Shown here piece by piece: positions 6,648 to 6,672 of a DNA stretch of 6,672 nt. A model generated the notes under the pieces. That model worked only from the letters and a program-made list of their open reading frames with translations, had not been told where the DNA came from and ran no database searches. The first letter of the stretch is position 1, and each line of letters opens with the position of its first letter. The position numbers and the translations under genes are program-made. The stretch comes from Microcaldota archaeon (lineage in GTDB: Archaea; Micrarchaeota; Micrarchaeia; Anstonellales; Anstonellaceae). The DNA lies in assembly GCA_026413805.1 (NCBI GenBank), contig JAOAKE010000044.1:1-6672 (forward strand), written 5' to 3'.

Positions 6648-6672
6648 CTGTCTCTTATACACATCTCCGAGC
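6648..6672 (+). other. Nextera transposase adapter read-through (not genomic)
   Basis: The contig ends with CTGTCTCTTATACACATCT followed by CCGAGC. The first 19 bases are the reverse complement of the Tn5 mosaic end used in Nextera libraries, and the next six begin the read-2 adapter arm. Genomic sequence stops at 6647. This is untrimmed library sequence, not a Tn5 insertion. Confidence 0.98.

Noticed and set aside
6315..6662. 115-codon minus-strand frame starting MYKRQ
   Set aside because: Its start codon lies in the Nextera adapter and it overlaps the SMC start region in another frame; it is an artefact.
6648..6666. Tn5 mosaic end as evidence of a transposon insertion
   Set aside because: The mosaic end is followed directly by the library adapter arm and sits at the very end of the contig, so it is library sequence and not an IS50/Tn5 element.

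Overview
The window looks like the end of an assembled metagenome or single-cell contig from an archaeon. The clues are a bacterial/archaeal-type SMC, AT-rich octamers placed about 25 bp upstream of likely (often leaderless) starts as archaeal TATA boxes are, weak or absent Shine-Dalgarno sites, and an exported lipoprotein with many N-glycosylation sequons. The compact layout and the style of the lipoprotein would suit a DPANN lineage (Micrarchaeota or Diapherotrites type), but this is an impression; no 16S rRNA or other marker is present. The last 25 bases are not genomic: they are Nextera transposase adapter.

Layout, left to right. (1) 1-480, plus strand: a nitroreductase-family flavoprotein whose first few codons lie off the left edge. 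(2) 482-1234, minus strand: a 250-residue protein of unknown function, ending one base from the nitroreductase stop. (3) 1235-1356: a 122-bp divergent promoter region with an AT-rich 10-bp tandem repeat and TATA-like boxes for both sides. (4) 1357-2931, plus strand: a secreted lipoprotein with a C-terminal ComEC-type metallo-beta-lactamase fold whose metal-binding motif has been lost. (5) 2945-6352, minus strand: a full-length SMC ATPase (1135 residues), convergent with the lipoprotein gene across 13 bp. (6) 6353-6424: the SMC promoter and leader. (7) 6425-6646, minus strand: the last 73 residues of an unrecognised, probably exported protein, cut by the contig end. (8) 6648-6672: adapter.

The genes do not form an obvious pathway. 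They alternate in strand with two very tight tail-to-tail junctions, and SMC has no ScpA or ScpB gene in view. I see no mobile element, CRISPR array, RNA gene or defence cassette. The most unusual biology is the catalytically degenerate MBL lipoprotein. The most certain observation is the adapter contamination, which creates spurious protein N-termini beginning MCIRDR and MYKRQ. I do not see a new multi-gene system here.
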